From NCBI GenBank assembly GCA_003152165.1, contig PLZO01000101.1, positions 39,576 through 73,117 on the forward strand: a stretch of 33,542 nt of DNA. Reading direction: 5' to 3'. The notes under the pieces are model-generated. The model did no database searches. It saw only the letters and a program-made list of their open reading frames with translations, and was not told where the DNA came from. Numbering within the stretch: the first letter of the stretch is position 1; the number at the start of each line of letters is the position of its first letter. Both the position numbers and the translations under genes were made by a program. The stretch comes from Chloroflexota bacterium (GTDB taxonomy: Bacteria > Chloroflexota > Limnocylindria > Limnocylindrales > CSP1-4). Below are positions 8,416 through 17,500 of the stretch, in pieces.

Positions 8416-9432
8416 TTATCGCTCGGCCAGGGCGCCGACGATCAGAGGCCGGCCGCGACACAGCTCCGGGCCCGTCATTCGGCGGCCTCCGGCGAGCTGG
8501 ACCTCGTCGAGTCGGAGCGAGCCGGCAGTGGTCGCCAGGGCGAGTTCTTCGCCCTCGGCCCCCGTGGCCACGACCGTGCCCGGGTGGGCATCGAGCTGCG
8601 GGCCGAGCGAAGCGTGCTGGATGACGAGCCGTCCGAGCGCTGTTTCGAGGAAGCTGCCCGGCCAGTCGAGATAGGCCCGCACCTGCCGCTCCAGCTCGGC
8701 CGCCGGACGGCCTGGGTCGAGACGGCCGTCAGCCCGCCGGAGTGGCCGGGTGAGGGTCATCCCCGCGGACGGTTGAGGCTGCGCCACGAGCTCGGCTCGA
8801 AGCCACGGCCCGATCGATCGCGCCAGCAGCCCAGCGGCGAGGACGGCGAGCCGGGCTTCGAGCTCTGGCGCGCTGTCCGAGCCCGAAAGGGATAGACCCT
8901 CGCTGGCGATGAGTGGCCCGCTGTCAAGGCCCGCATCCATCCGGAACAGGCTGACCCCGGTCCGCCCGTCGCCGGCCAGGATCGCCGCCGGGATCGGCGT
9001 CGCCCCTCGATGGCGGGGCAGGAGCGAGGGGTGGAGGTTGAGCATGCCGTGGGCCGCCAGGTCGAGCAGGGCGGACGGTACGATCTGGCCGTAGTCGGCC
9101 AGCACGCCGAGGTCGGGCCGCAGAGCGGCGATCTCGCCGATCGCTTCGGCCGACCGAAGCCGCGCCGGCTGGAGGAGCGGCAGGCCGTGCTGGCGGGCAA
9201 GGGTCGCGACCGGAACGGCGCGCAGGGCAGCGGATCGGCCGGCCGGACGGTCGGGCGCGCTCGCCACTCCCACAACCTCGATCGTCGGGTTGGCCAGCAG
9301 TCCCTCGAGGGTCGGGACGGCGAACGTGCCGCTGCCCAGGAAGACGACCCGGGCGCGCTCGTCAGGCGAGGGCGTGCGTGGCCTCGCGAATGGCGCTGCC
9401 CGTGGGACCGTCCCCGCCCGATTCGGATCCAT
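8416..9432 (-). CDS. fmt: Methionyl-tRNA formyltransferase
   Basis: Fmt formylates initiator Met-tRNA using 10-formyl-tetrahydrofolate. The formyl-THF motif LNLHPSLLPRHRGATPIP carries the conserved Asn and His, and MDAGLDSGP carries the conserved Asp. A C-terminal OB-like domain follows, with a DWPGSF segment. The conserved core begins at RVVFLGSGTFAVPTLEGLL, about 27 residues after the chosen ATG at 9432. No ATG, GTG or TTG lies nearer the core, so the gene must overlap the def 3' end by about 70 bases. GTG at 9444 and TTG at 9459 are alternatives. The order def-fmt-rlmN is a classic translation-initiation and rRNA-modification cluster. Confidence 0.94.
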   Translation of the reverse strand: MDPNRAGTVPRAAPFARPRTPSPDERARVVFLGSGTFAVPTLEGLLANPTIEVVGVASAPDRPAGRSAALRAVPVATLARQHGLPLLQPARLRSAEAIGEIAALRPDLGVLADYGQIVPSALLDLAAHGMLNLHPSLLPRHRGATPIPAAILAGDGRTGVSLFRMDAGLDSGPLIASEGLSLSGSDSAPELEARLAVLAAGLLARSIGPWLRAELVAQPQPSAGMTLTRPLRRADGRLDPGRPAAELERQVRAYLDWPGSFLETALGRLVIQHASLGPQLDAHPGTVVATGAEGEELALATTAGSLRLDEVQLAGGRRMTGPELCRGRPLIVGALAER

Positions 9433-9910
9433 CGTCCTCGTCACCCTGGCCGACGGCAATCAACTCGTCCATCGATTCGAGGTAGTCGATATAGAGCTTG
9501 CCGTCGAGATGATCGAGCTCGTGCTGGAGCGCCCGGCCCAGAAGGCCGCTACCGGCGACCTTGAATGAGCGGCCGTGTCGATCCTGGGCAACCACCCAGA
9601 CCTTCTCGCGGCGGGTGACGTAGGCGACGTAGCCGGGGACCGACAAGCATCCCTCAAGGTCCGTGTCGTCGCCGGTCGAGCGTGCGATCCGCGGGTTGAC
9701 GAGCTCATACAGGCGTGACTGGACCTCGACAACGCAGGCTCGTTTGGCCTCGCCCAGCTGGGGCGCCGCAAGGCCGACACCCGGCGCATGGCGCATCGTG
9801 TCGGCGAGGTCGTCGAGCAGGCCGTGCAGGAATTTGCCGAAGCTGTCGACGGGTTCGCCTTTGAGGCGCAGCCGCGGGTCGCCCAGCATGGCGATCGGTT
9901 TGACGCTCAT
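9362..9910 (-). CDS. def: Peptide deformylase
   Basis: Def removes the N-formyl group from nascent proteins and is a Fe(II)-type metalloenzyme. All three motifs are present: GVGLAAPQLG (motif 1), EGCLSVP (motif 2, metal Cys) and QHELDHLDG (motif 3, HExxH). The ATG at 9910 gives 182 residues. Earlier in-frame starts would run into priA and add unrelated sequence. The C-terminal tail after the core is acidic and glycine-rich and overlaps the beginning of fmt. A promoter-like TATACT sits just upstream, so def may be transcribed independently of priA. Confidence 0.96.
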   Translation of the reverse strand: MSVKPIAMLGDPRLRLKGEPVDSFGKFLHGLLDDLADTMRHAPGVGLAAPQLGEAKRACVVEVQSRLYELVNPRIARSTGDDTDLEGCLSVPGYVAYVTRREKVWVVAQDRHGRSFKVAGSGLLGRALQHELDHLDGKLYIDYLESMDELIAVGQGDEDDGSESGGDGPTGSAIREATHALA

Positions 9911-9919
9911 CGTGGTCCG

Positions 9920-9925
9920 AGTATA
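9920..9925 (-). promoter_or_regulatory. -10 element (TATACT) upstream of def
   Basis: On the minus strand TATACT lies 9 bases before the def ATG, in the 22-base gap after priA. This spacing predicts a very short or absent leader. No clear -35 is seen. The plus-strand sequence GGTCCGAGTAT here (9914-9924) recurs at 17966-17976. Confidence 0.4.
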
Positions 9926-9932
9926 TCGAAGC

Positions 9933-12404
9933 TCACAGGAGCGACTCCGGATCCACGTCCGCTGACCACGGTGCAGCGGGGCCTCCATCGAGCAGGCTGA
10001 CCGGATCGTCGCCACGCAGGACGAGGTTCCAGCGCCACTTGCCCGCTCGACGGCGCAGGAACGCCGGAGCCGGGCCGACCACGGCCACGCCACTCCCCCG
10101 CTCCTGTGCTCGCGCACGGAGCGTTTCGGCCAGGGTCGTCGCGCTACGCTCGGCCGCCTCGGCGTCCTCGAGCCCGATCGTCAGCTTGACCAACCGGCCG
10201 AACGGCGGCGAGCCGAAGCGCCGGCGCGCGTCGAGCTCGGCGTCGTAGAACGCCCCTGGATCGGCCGTCGCCACGGCCCGAATCGCGGGGTGGTCCGGCT
10301 GGTAGCTCTGGATGATCGCCAGGCCCGGTCGATTGCCACGGCCAGCCCGGCCGACCGCCTGGGCCAGCAGCTGGTAGGTCCGCTCGGCGGCCCGCTCATC
10401 GGGCAGATTCAGGGCGATGTCGGCACTCACGACGCCGACCAGGGTCACCTCCGGGATGTCCAGCCCCTTCGTCACCAGGCTGGTCCCGACCAGGACGTCC
10501 AGGCGGCCGTCCGTGAACGCGTCGATCAGGCGCTCCGCTGCTCCCTTGCGCTCGACGACATCGCGGTCGAGGCGACCCACCCGAAGGCCCGGAAAGCGCC
10601 CGCGGACCTCGCGCTCCACGCGTTCGGTACCCGCGCCGAGGTAGCGGATCCGGGGCGAGGCGCAGGCCGGGCAGCGCGTCGCCAGCGGAGCGGCCATGCC
10701 GCAGTGATGGCAGCGCAGGCTCATTCCGGCCTGGTGGAACACGAGCGGGCGCTCGCACTCGGGGCAGGTCTGCACGGCGCCGCAGTCGCGACACATCACG
10801 ACCGAGGCACTGCCGCGCCGATTGATCACCAGGATTGCCCGCTCGCCGGACGCCGGGTCGAGCCGAGCCAGCTCGTCGCCCAGGCGGCCCGAGATCAGGC
10901 CGCGGTTGCCCGCGGCGAGCTCTGCCCGCAGGTCCACGACCTCCACGACCGGTGGCGCCCCGGTCGGCCGGCTGGGCAGGATCACCCGGCGCCAGGCGCC
11001 GGCTCGCACCCGGCCAACGGTCTCGACGGCTGGCGTTGCGCTACCCAGGACGACGGCGGCCCCGGCCAGCTCGGCCAACCGGATCGCGCTGTCGCGGGCC
11101 TGCAGGCGCGGCGTCCGGTCACTCTTGTACGTCCCCTCGTGTTCCTCATCGACGATCACGAGGCCGAGGTCGGCGAACGGGGCGAGGACCGCCAGGCGTG
11201 TCCCGACAACGACATCCGCCGCCCCGGCTCGAACCCGACGCCACTCGTCGGCTCGTTCGCCTTCCCCAAGGCCCGAGTGGAGCAGGGCGATCCGGGCGTC
11301 GAGATCAGCCCGCAGGCGGTCCACCAGCGGCAGTGCGAGGGCAATCTCGGGCACGAGCAGGAGGACCGGCCGGCCGAGCTCGAGGCTCGCCGCGATTGCC
11401 TCGACGTAGACCGCTGTCTTGCCCCCGCCGGTCACGCCGTCGAGCAGGAGCGGCGTCGAGTCGCGCTGTTGGAGGGCGTCCCGGATCAGCCCGAGCGCCT
11501 CAGCCTGGGGCGGGGTCAACGGCGAGACCTGGGGCCGCGCGCCACGTCGCCCGGCGGCGCGTCGGGCCAGGGGCCGGCGCGGTCGCTCACGGACCTTCAC
11601 GGCCACCAACCCGCGCCGAACCAGACCGGCAAGGGCCGAGGTGCCATGGCGGCCGGTCAGCTCGGCACCGGAGATCCCCGCCGGAGCTTCGGTCAGCTCG
11701 GCGAGCAGGGCGACCTGGCGCGGCCCGAGAGGACGGCCGTCACTCCGGCCACCGCCGGCCAAGGTCAGAGCGGCCGTCCGGCCGCTCGCGGTCACGAGCG
11801 CCCAACGCTCATAGCGCGGCCCCGCCGCCGCCGCGGTCAGCGTCCAGTCGAGATCGATCGCGCCACGGACGGACAGGCTGCGCAGGCGTCGCAGAAGACC
11901 CGCCCGGCCTTCCGGCGCCGTAAAGTCGCGGGCCGCGCGCGGGCCGGCCAGGAGCTGTGCGAGCAGATCACGGTCCGCCGGGCTGAAGGACCCGGCGTCG
12001 TCCCTGGTCGAGCCGACCTGCTCGGGGCGAACCTCGACCACGAGCTCCAGCCGCTCGAGCATCCCCGGCGGCAGCATCGCCCGGAGCACGAACGCCGCCG
12101 GCGCGAGGTAGTGACCGGCAATCCAGCGGGCCAGGTCCAGGGACAGGGCCGGCAGGAGTGGGCCGTCCGCCCGAACCCGCTCGAGGACCGGCTTCACCGT
12201 GACCCCACCGCCGGGACGGCCGACCGCCTCGCCCAGGACAACCCCGAGGGCCTGGCGACGACCGAATTCGACCAGGACGGCCTCGCCCGCCTCGAGGTCG
12301 GCCAGGGCGGCCGGAACCGCGTACGTGTACGTCCGCGCCCCACTCGCCCCGGCCGCGTCGATCGCAATCTCGACGAGTCGCTCGACCGGCGCCTGGGTGG
12401 CCAT
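9933..12404 (-). CDS. priA: Primosomal protein N' (PriA helicase)
   Basis: PriA is the 3'-to-5' helicase that reloads the replisome at stalled or repaired forks. The 823 residues include an N-terminal DNA-binding domain (about 1-110), then helicase motifs GVTGGGKT (323-331), DEEHEGTYK (from 419) and SATP (455-458). The eight zinc-binding cysteines lie at 538, 541, 547, 550, 565, 568, 578 and 581. Motif VI is QAVGRAGRGNRPG. E. coli PriA has about 730 residues; the excess is in the linker near 130-300. The start ATG (12404) overlaps the gmk stop by one base (TGATG). Order gmk-priA-def-fmt is typical. Confidence 0.97.
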   Translation of the reverse strand: MATQAPVERLVEIAIDAAGASGARTYTYAVPAALADLEAGEAVLVEFGRRQALGVVLGEAVGRPGGGVTVKPVLERVRADGPLLPALSLDLARWIAGHYLAPAAFVLRAMLPPGMLERLELVVEVRPEQVGSTRDDAGSFSPADRDLLAQLLAGPRAARDFTAPEGRAGLLRRLRSLSVRGAIDLDWTLTAAAAGPRYERWALVTASGRTAALTLAGGGRSDGRPLGPRQVALLAELTEAPAGISGAELTGRHGTSALAGLVRRGLVAVKVRERPRRPLARRAAGRRGARPQVSPLTPPQAEALGLIRDALQQRDSTPLLLDGVTGGGKTAVYVEAIAASLELGRPVLLLVPEIALALPLVDRLRADLDARIALLHSGLGEGERADEWRRVRAGAADVVVGTRLAVLAPFADLGLVIVDEEHEGTYKSDRTPRLQARDSAIRLAELAGAAVVLGSATPAVETVGRVRAGAWRRVILPSRPTGAPPVVEVVDLRAELAAGNRGLISGRLGDELARLDPASGERAILVINRRGSASVVMCRDCGAVQTCPECERPLVFHQAGMSLRCHHCGMAAPLATRCPACASPRIRYLGAGTERVEREVRGRFPGLRVGRLDRDVVERKGAAERLIDAFTDGRLDVLVGTSLVTKGLDIPEVTLVGVVSADIALNLPDERAAERTYQLLAQAVGRAGRGNRPGLAIIQSYQPDHPAIRAVATADPGAFYDAELDARRRFGSPPFGRLVKLTIGLEDAEAAERSATTLAETLRARAQERGSGVAVVGPAPAFLRRRAGKWRWNLVLRGDDPVSLLDGGPAAPWSADVDPESLL

Positions 12405-13021
12405 CAGATCCGGACCCGGCGCTCCGCGTGGCGAGCCCCTTCGAGGACGATGATCTCGCCGATCTGTCGTGCGGTCCGGGCCAGCTGGCCGGTCTCGTTG
12501 ACCACGACGTAGTCGTAGTCCTGCAAGCGGGCGAGCTCGGCCGCCGCGTTTCGTTGGCGCAGCTCCAGCTCTTCGGCGGTCTCCGTATCGCGCGTCTTGA
12601 GGCGCTCGAGGAGCGCCTCGATTGACGGTGGCGCGACGAAGATGAGGAGGGCGTCGGGCACTCCGGAACTGACGACATCGGCACCCTGGACGTCAATCTT
12701 CAGGATCGCGTGCCGGCCGGCCGCCAGCGCTTCGACGACCTGGTCGCGGGGAGTCCCGTACCAGTTGCCATGGACCTCGTTCGCCTCCAGCAGGCCGCCC
12801 GCGTCGCGCAGCGCGAGGAACCGCTGAGGCTCGAGGAAGTGGTAGCTCACTCCGTCGATCTCGCCCGGTCGACGGGCCCGGGTGGTGCAGGTGACGACGT
12901 AGTGGTGGTTGGTGTGACCGGGCAACCCGCGAAGGACCTCGAGGATGGCATCCTTGCCAACGCCCGACGGCCCGGAGATGACGACGAGCATCGCTCCCGG
13001 CGCGCCATCGCCAGCCATCAT
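12404..13021 (-). CDS. gmk: Guanylate kinase
   Basis: Gmk phosphorylates GMP to GDP with ATP. The P-loop GPSGVGKD is near residues 17-24, the GMP-binding segment TTRARRPGEIDGVSYHF follows at about 46-62, and LKIDVQGA sits near 108-115. The 205-residue length is normal. Two adjacent ATGs occur (13021 and 13018); the second overlaps the first base of the rluD-like stop codon. No rpoZ gene follows, although gmk and rpoZ are often adjacent. Confidence 0.96.
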   Translation of the reverse strand: MMAGDGAPGAMLVVISGPSGVGKDAILEVLRGLPGHTNHHYVVTCTTRARRPGEIDGVSYHFLEPQRFLALRDAGGLLEANEVHGNWYGTPRDQVVEALAAGRHAILKIDVQGADVVSSGVPDALLIFVAPPSIEALLERLKTRDTETAEELELRQRNAAAELARLQDYDYVVVNETGQLARTARQIGEIIVLEGARHAERRVRI

Positions 13022-14016
13022 CGACTCCCGACCGCGCCGCTGGCCCCGGCTGCGCGCAGGCCGGCGAGGGGCGCCTCGAGCTCGTCCGGCAGCTCGGCCG
13101 TCACCCGGATCAGGTCGCCCCGGGTCGGCGAGCTGAACTCCAGGCGCCAGGCATGCAGGAAGAGCCGCTGCAGGCCGTCCGGGCCACGTCGCGACGTGCC
13201 CGTTCCGTAGACGGGATCGCCTGCGATCGGGTGGCCGATCGCCTCGAGATGGACCCGGATCTGGTGCGTCCGACCGGTGATCAGGTCTACCTCAAGCAAT
13301 GTCCAACCGGCAAACCGCTCGCGCACCCGGTAGCCCGTGGTGGAGGCCCGGCCATCATTGACCACCGCCATCCGGGTCCGGAACTTCGGGTCGCGGCCGA
13401 TCGGGGCCTCGATCCGTCCAACCGCGGCCGAGACGGCCCCATGGACCAGCGCGAGATAGGTCTTCTTCACCCGGCGGGCCTTGAGCTGGGCCATCAGGCT
13501 GGCCTGGGCGACATCGGACTTGGCCACCATGAGGAGGCCGCTCGTGTCCCGGTCAAGGCGGTGGACGATCCCGGGCCGGCGAACGCCCGCGATTCCGCCG
13601 TACTCGGCGCCTTCGGCCCGGCCCAGCAGGGCATTGACCAGGGTCCCCGAATCGTGGCCCGGGGACGGATGGACGACGAGCCCGGCCGGCTTGTTCACGA
13701 CCAGCAGGTCGGCGTCCTCGTAGGCGATCACGAGCGGGATCGACTCACCGGCCACCTCGAGCTTGACTGCGGGTGGGACGTCCAGGTCCAGGACGTAGCC
13801 GGCGCCGACCAAGGTGTTCGCCTTGAGCGCCGCGCCGTCGTGGGTCAGGCGGCCGTCCGAGATGAGGCGCTGGACATAGCTGCGCGACAGGCCGGCCACG
13901 TCGGCCACGAACCGATCGGCCCGTTGGTGGTTCGCTCCGTCGGGCACCACATACGTCCGAGGCCCGGTCGGCGGCCGTTCCGTGCCGGGGATCCCGCCGG
14001 CCGGCTGGTCAGGCAT
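13018..14016 (-). CDS. rluD: RluA/RluD-family 23S rRNA pseudouridine synthase
   Basis: The enzyme isomerises uridine to pseudouridine in RNA. An N-terminal S4 RNA-binding domain (about 30-95) is followed by the RluA catalytic domain, with the signature GIVHRLDRDTSGLLMVAK containing the catalytic aspartate and ITGRTHQIRVHL near the end. The product is 332 residues long. The start ATG at 14016 overlaps the lspA stop by eight bases (ATGCCTGA). The open frame continues 67 codons further upstream, but that part is lspA read out of frame. The S4 domain and neighbour lspA match RluD-like (YlyB-type) proteins; which uridines are modified cannot be told from sequence. Confidence 0.9.
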   Translation of the reverse strand: MPDQPAGGIPGTERPPTGPRTYVVPDGANHQRADRFVADVAGLSRSYVQRLISDGRLTHDGAALKANTLVGAGYVLDLDVPPAVKLEVAGESIPLVIAYEDADLLVVNKPAGLVVHPSPGHDSGTLVNALLGRAEGAEYGGIAGVRRPGIVHRLDRDTSGLLMVAKSDVAQASLMAQLKARRVKKTYLALVHGAVSAAVGRIEAPIGRDPKFRTRMAVVNDGRASTTGYRVRERFAGWTLLEVDLITGRTHQIRVHLEAIGHPIAGDPVYGTGTSRRGPDGLQRLFLHAWRLEFSSPTRGDLIRVTAELPDELEAPLAGLRAAGASGAVGSR

Positions 14017-14509
14017 CGGCCCTCGCCGGGCGGACGGCCGGGCGCATGGCAAGGAGCAGCAGCAGCAGGATCGCGGTGCTGATCGCCGCGTCGCCGACGT
14101 TGAAGGTGAACCAGCGAATCGTGCCCAGGCCGATGTCGACGAAGTCGACGACGTAGCCGATCCGAAGCCGGTCAACCAGGTTGCCCAGGGCGCCTCCCAT
14201 GAGCAGGCCAAGGGCAACTGACAGGAGCACGCTGCGGGGCGTCCGCGCGTGGTACCACACGATCAGGATGAGGACCGCCAGGCTGCCGATCCCGAAGAGC
14301 GTGGCCGAGCTCGCGAACAGCCCAAAGAGGGCCCCGCCGTTGCGCGACAGGATCAGCCGGACCCAGCTGCCCAGGACATCCACTACCTGGCCCGGCGCGA
14401 TGTTGCCAACGATCCAGGCCTTCGCCAGCTGGTCCAGCACGAGGACGACCAGGGCCAGGCCGCCGAAGACGAGCCAGGCTGGACGAGGGCGAACGTCGAC
14501 GTCGGTCAC
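14009..14509 (-). CDS. lspA: Lipoprotein signal peptidase II
   Basis: LspA cleaves the signal peptide of lipid-modified prolipoproteins in the cytoplasmic membrane. Four transmembrane helices are visible, with the motifs NGGALFGLF, GNLVDRL (catalytic Asp 1), VVDFVDI and FNVGDAAIS (catalytic Asp 2). The FNVGD form replaces the usual FNVAD. A GTG at 14509 is preceded by AAGGAG at 14527-14522, giving 166 residues. A TTG at 14536, two bases after the ileS stop, gives 175 residues and is an alternative. Substrates are probably lipoproteins such as the one encoded at 25717-26634. Confidence 0.93.
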   Translation of the reverse strand: MTDVDVRPRPAWLVFGGLALVVLVLDQLAKAWIVGNIAPGQVVDVLGSWVRLILSRNGGALFGLFASSATLFGIGSLAVLILIVWYHARTPRSVLLSVALGLLMGGALGNLVDRLRIGYVVDFVDIGLGTIRWFTFNVGDAAISTAILLLLLLAMRPAVRPARADA

Positions 14510-14538
14510 GGCGGGCGTCTTCTCCTTGGCCGGCAAGG

Positions 14539-17500
14539 CTAGCCGCCGCCCGCCGCTGGGCGCAAGGCGAGCTCGACCGCGCCGCTGGCCAGGTCCACCA
14601 TGACCCGGGGTGGGCCGATCGGCGCTGGTCCCGGTCCGAGCGTATCGGCGAGCGTGTCCATCCGGACTGCGTCGAGGTACCCGTGGAGCGCGTCGGGCAG
14701 TGGGCTGACCCAGACGTCGATCCGGGCATCGAGGGCCAGCTCGGCTTCGCGGCGCAGGTCCTGGATTGCCCGCTGCAGCTCGCGGGCATCGCCCTCGGCT
14801 ACGAGCTCGGGCGTGAGCTGCATGTCGATCACGACGACCAAGCCTTCATCATGGGCGACGGCCGTGCCCGGCAGCGGCGTGGCCAGGATCTCGACCTCAT
14901 CGGCGGCCAGGCTCAGCCCGGCAAGGTCAACTCCGCCATCCGCCCGGAGCTCGAAGTCACCCGATCGGGCCGCGGCCATGATCGCCGGGATCCGGTCGCC
15001 GTACTTCCGCCCGATCCTGGGCAGGAGCGGCTTGACCCGGCGCTCGACCAGGGCGGACTCGTCGCCGATGAGCTCGACCGCCTTGACGTTGACCTCGTCG
15101 GCAAGCAGCTCCAGGAGAGCCGCCCGCTCGGGCAGGTCACCCCCGGGCAGGGCCAGCCACAACCGGCCGAGCGGCTGGCGCAACTTGAGACCGGCCGCCG
15201 AGCGGAGCGTCCGGACCAGCTCAACTGCCCGCCGGACCGTCGCCATCGCGGCCTCCAGCTCCGCGTCCCGAAGACCGGCCAGCTCAGCGGTTGGCCAGGA
15301 CGTGAGGTGGACGCTGTCGGGTGCCGCCGAATCGCCGGCCGCGACGAGGTTGTCGTAGATCCCATCGGTCATGAACGGAAGGATCGGAGCCATCACCCGC
15401 ACCAGGGCCACCAGGACCGCGTGGAGGGTCGCGAACGCGTCATCGCGATCGGCCGTGTCGCCGGCCCGCGAGAATCGCCGGCGGGAACGACGGAGGTACC
15501 ACGTCGACAGGTCGTCGATCGTCTCCTCGATTGCCCGGGTCGCGCCGTTCGCGTCGTACTCACCCAGCCGCTCCTCCACCCGGGCAGCCAGGCCGGCGAC
15601 CCGCGACAGGACCCAGCGATCGAGGGCGGGGCGGGCTGCGGCCGGTCCAGCCCTGCTCGTCTCGGGCGACCAACCGGCCAGGCGGGCGTAGGTGACGAAG
15701 AAGGAGTAGACGTTCCACAGGATCAACAGCCGTCGCCGGGCTTCATCAGCGGCCTGCCAGCCGAACAGGATGTTGTCGTCGGGACGGGCGCTGGCGTACA
15801 TCCAGCGCATCACGTCGACTCCCATCCGCTCAGCGGCCTCGTCGAACTCGATGGCGTTCCCGGCACTCTTGTGCATCGGCGCGCCGTCCTCGGCCAGGAG
15901 GGTGGCATACCCGAAGATCGTGCGGTAGGGGGCCTGGCGACGGAGCACCGTGGACATCGCCAACATCGCGTAGAACCAGTTGCGGAACTGGCCGGGGAAG
16001 CTCTCGGTTACGAAATCCACCGGGAACCACTCCGCCCAATAGGTCGGGTCCTCGCGGTAGTGCAGAGTCGAGAACGGCACGATCCCGGCGTCGAGCCAGA
16101 CGTTGCCCACGTCCGGCACCCGGCTCAGTGCTGCGCCGCAGCCCGAACAGGCGATCTTGACCGCGTCGACGTAGGGACGGTGGGGCGTGTGGCCCTCGAA
16201 CGCCGGCCAGCCCTCGATAGCCCGCTGGCGCAGCTCGTCGCGGCCGCTGATTACATCGACCCGGCCGCACGTTGGGCAGTCATAGATCGGCAGGGCGAGA
16301 CCCCAGTAGCGCTTCTTCGAGATCATCCAGTCGTCCATGTTCAGGAGCCAGTCGAGCTCCCGGTCGTGACCGAAGCCGGGAATCCAGCGGATCTCGTCGA
16401 CGACCGCCATGATTTGGTAACGCAGGCTGCGCTCGATCTCGGCCGGGGTCAGGTCGGCCAGTGGCCGATCGTAGATCTCGCCCATCTGGATATACCACTC
16501 GTCGACGAGCCGGAAGACGAGTGCGGTGCCGCACCGCCAACAGTGCGGGTAGCGGTGGGTAATCGTCTCGAGCCGGTAGAAGCGATGGTGGCTCCGGAGG
16601 TGGTCGACGATCGGCTCGGTCACGTCGCGGACATCGCGCCCGGTATACGAGCCAAAGCCGTCGAGGTACAGCCCAGCCTCATCGAGCGGGGCGATGACCG
16701 GCAGGTTGAGCGCCCGGCCAAGGGCAAAGTCCTCGGCCCCACAGCCCGGCGCGATGTGCACGATTCCGGTACCATCGGCCTCGCCGACGTCGCTCCAGGG
16801 CACAACCCGGTGCTCATACGCCGGTCGGTCGCCGCCTGCCTCGAACGCCTGCCGGACCGCCGGCAGGTCGTCGAACGGTCCCTCGTAGCGCCAACCGACG
16901 AGCTCCGAGCCGGTTAGCTCGCCCAGGACCTCGAAGGGTCCCTCGGCGGACCCTTCGAGGGCCGACTTCAAGGTACCCTGGGCCAACCAGTAGATCGAGT
17001 CGCCCTGGCGAACCTGGACGTAGCGCAGGTTCGGTCCGACGGCCGCAGCGACGTTCGAGGTGAGCGTCCAGGGCGTCGTCGTCCAGACCAGGAGGGCTTC
17101 GCCCGGACGGTCGGTGAGGGGCAGCTTGATCGTCAGTCCGGGATCGTCCCGGTCGCGGTAGCCCTCGGTCATCTCATGCTGACTCATGCCCGTACCGCAG
17201 CGGGTGCACCAGGGCATCGTGTCGTGGCCCTTGTATAGCCAGCCCCGCCGATGGCACTCCGCCAGGAAACCCCAGATCAGGTCGTTGTTCTCGTTGCTAA
17301 AGGTGAAGTACGACCCACCCAGGTCCGGCATTCCCAGCCGGCCGACGAGCATCTCGACCGAATCGGTCACCGGGCCGGCCGATCCCTCGATCGTCATCGG
17401 CGTGGACGGATCGGCAGCCAGCAGGTCACGCATGCGGCGCAGTTCGTCCGGGTCGTTCCAGTCCATCCACATCCCGAGCCGGATCGATTGCTCCGTCTGG

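Noticed and set aside
10290-12512. Plus-strand open frame of 740 codons opposite priA
   Set aside because: It is composed of low-complexity Gln/Arg/Pro/Gly and matches no family; priA is intact on the opposite strand.
14017-14217. Upstream extension of the rluD-like frame
   Set aside because: These 67 codons are lspA read in another frame; the S4 domain begins after the ATG at 14016.
14683-16917. Plus-strand open frame of 744 codons opposite ileS
   Set aside because: Same reason: composition artefact against a clear synthetase gene.
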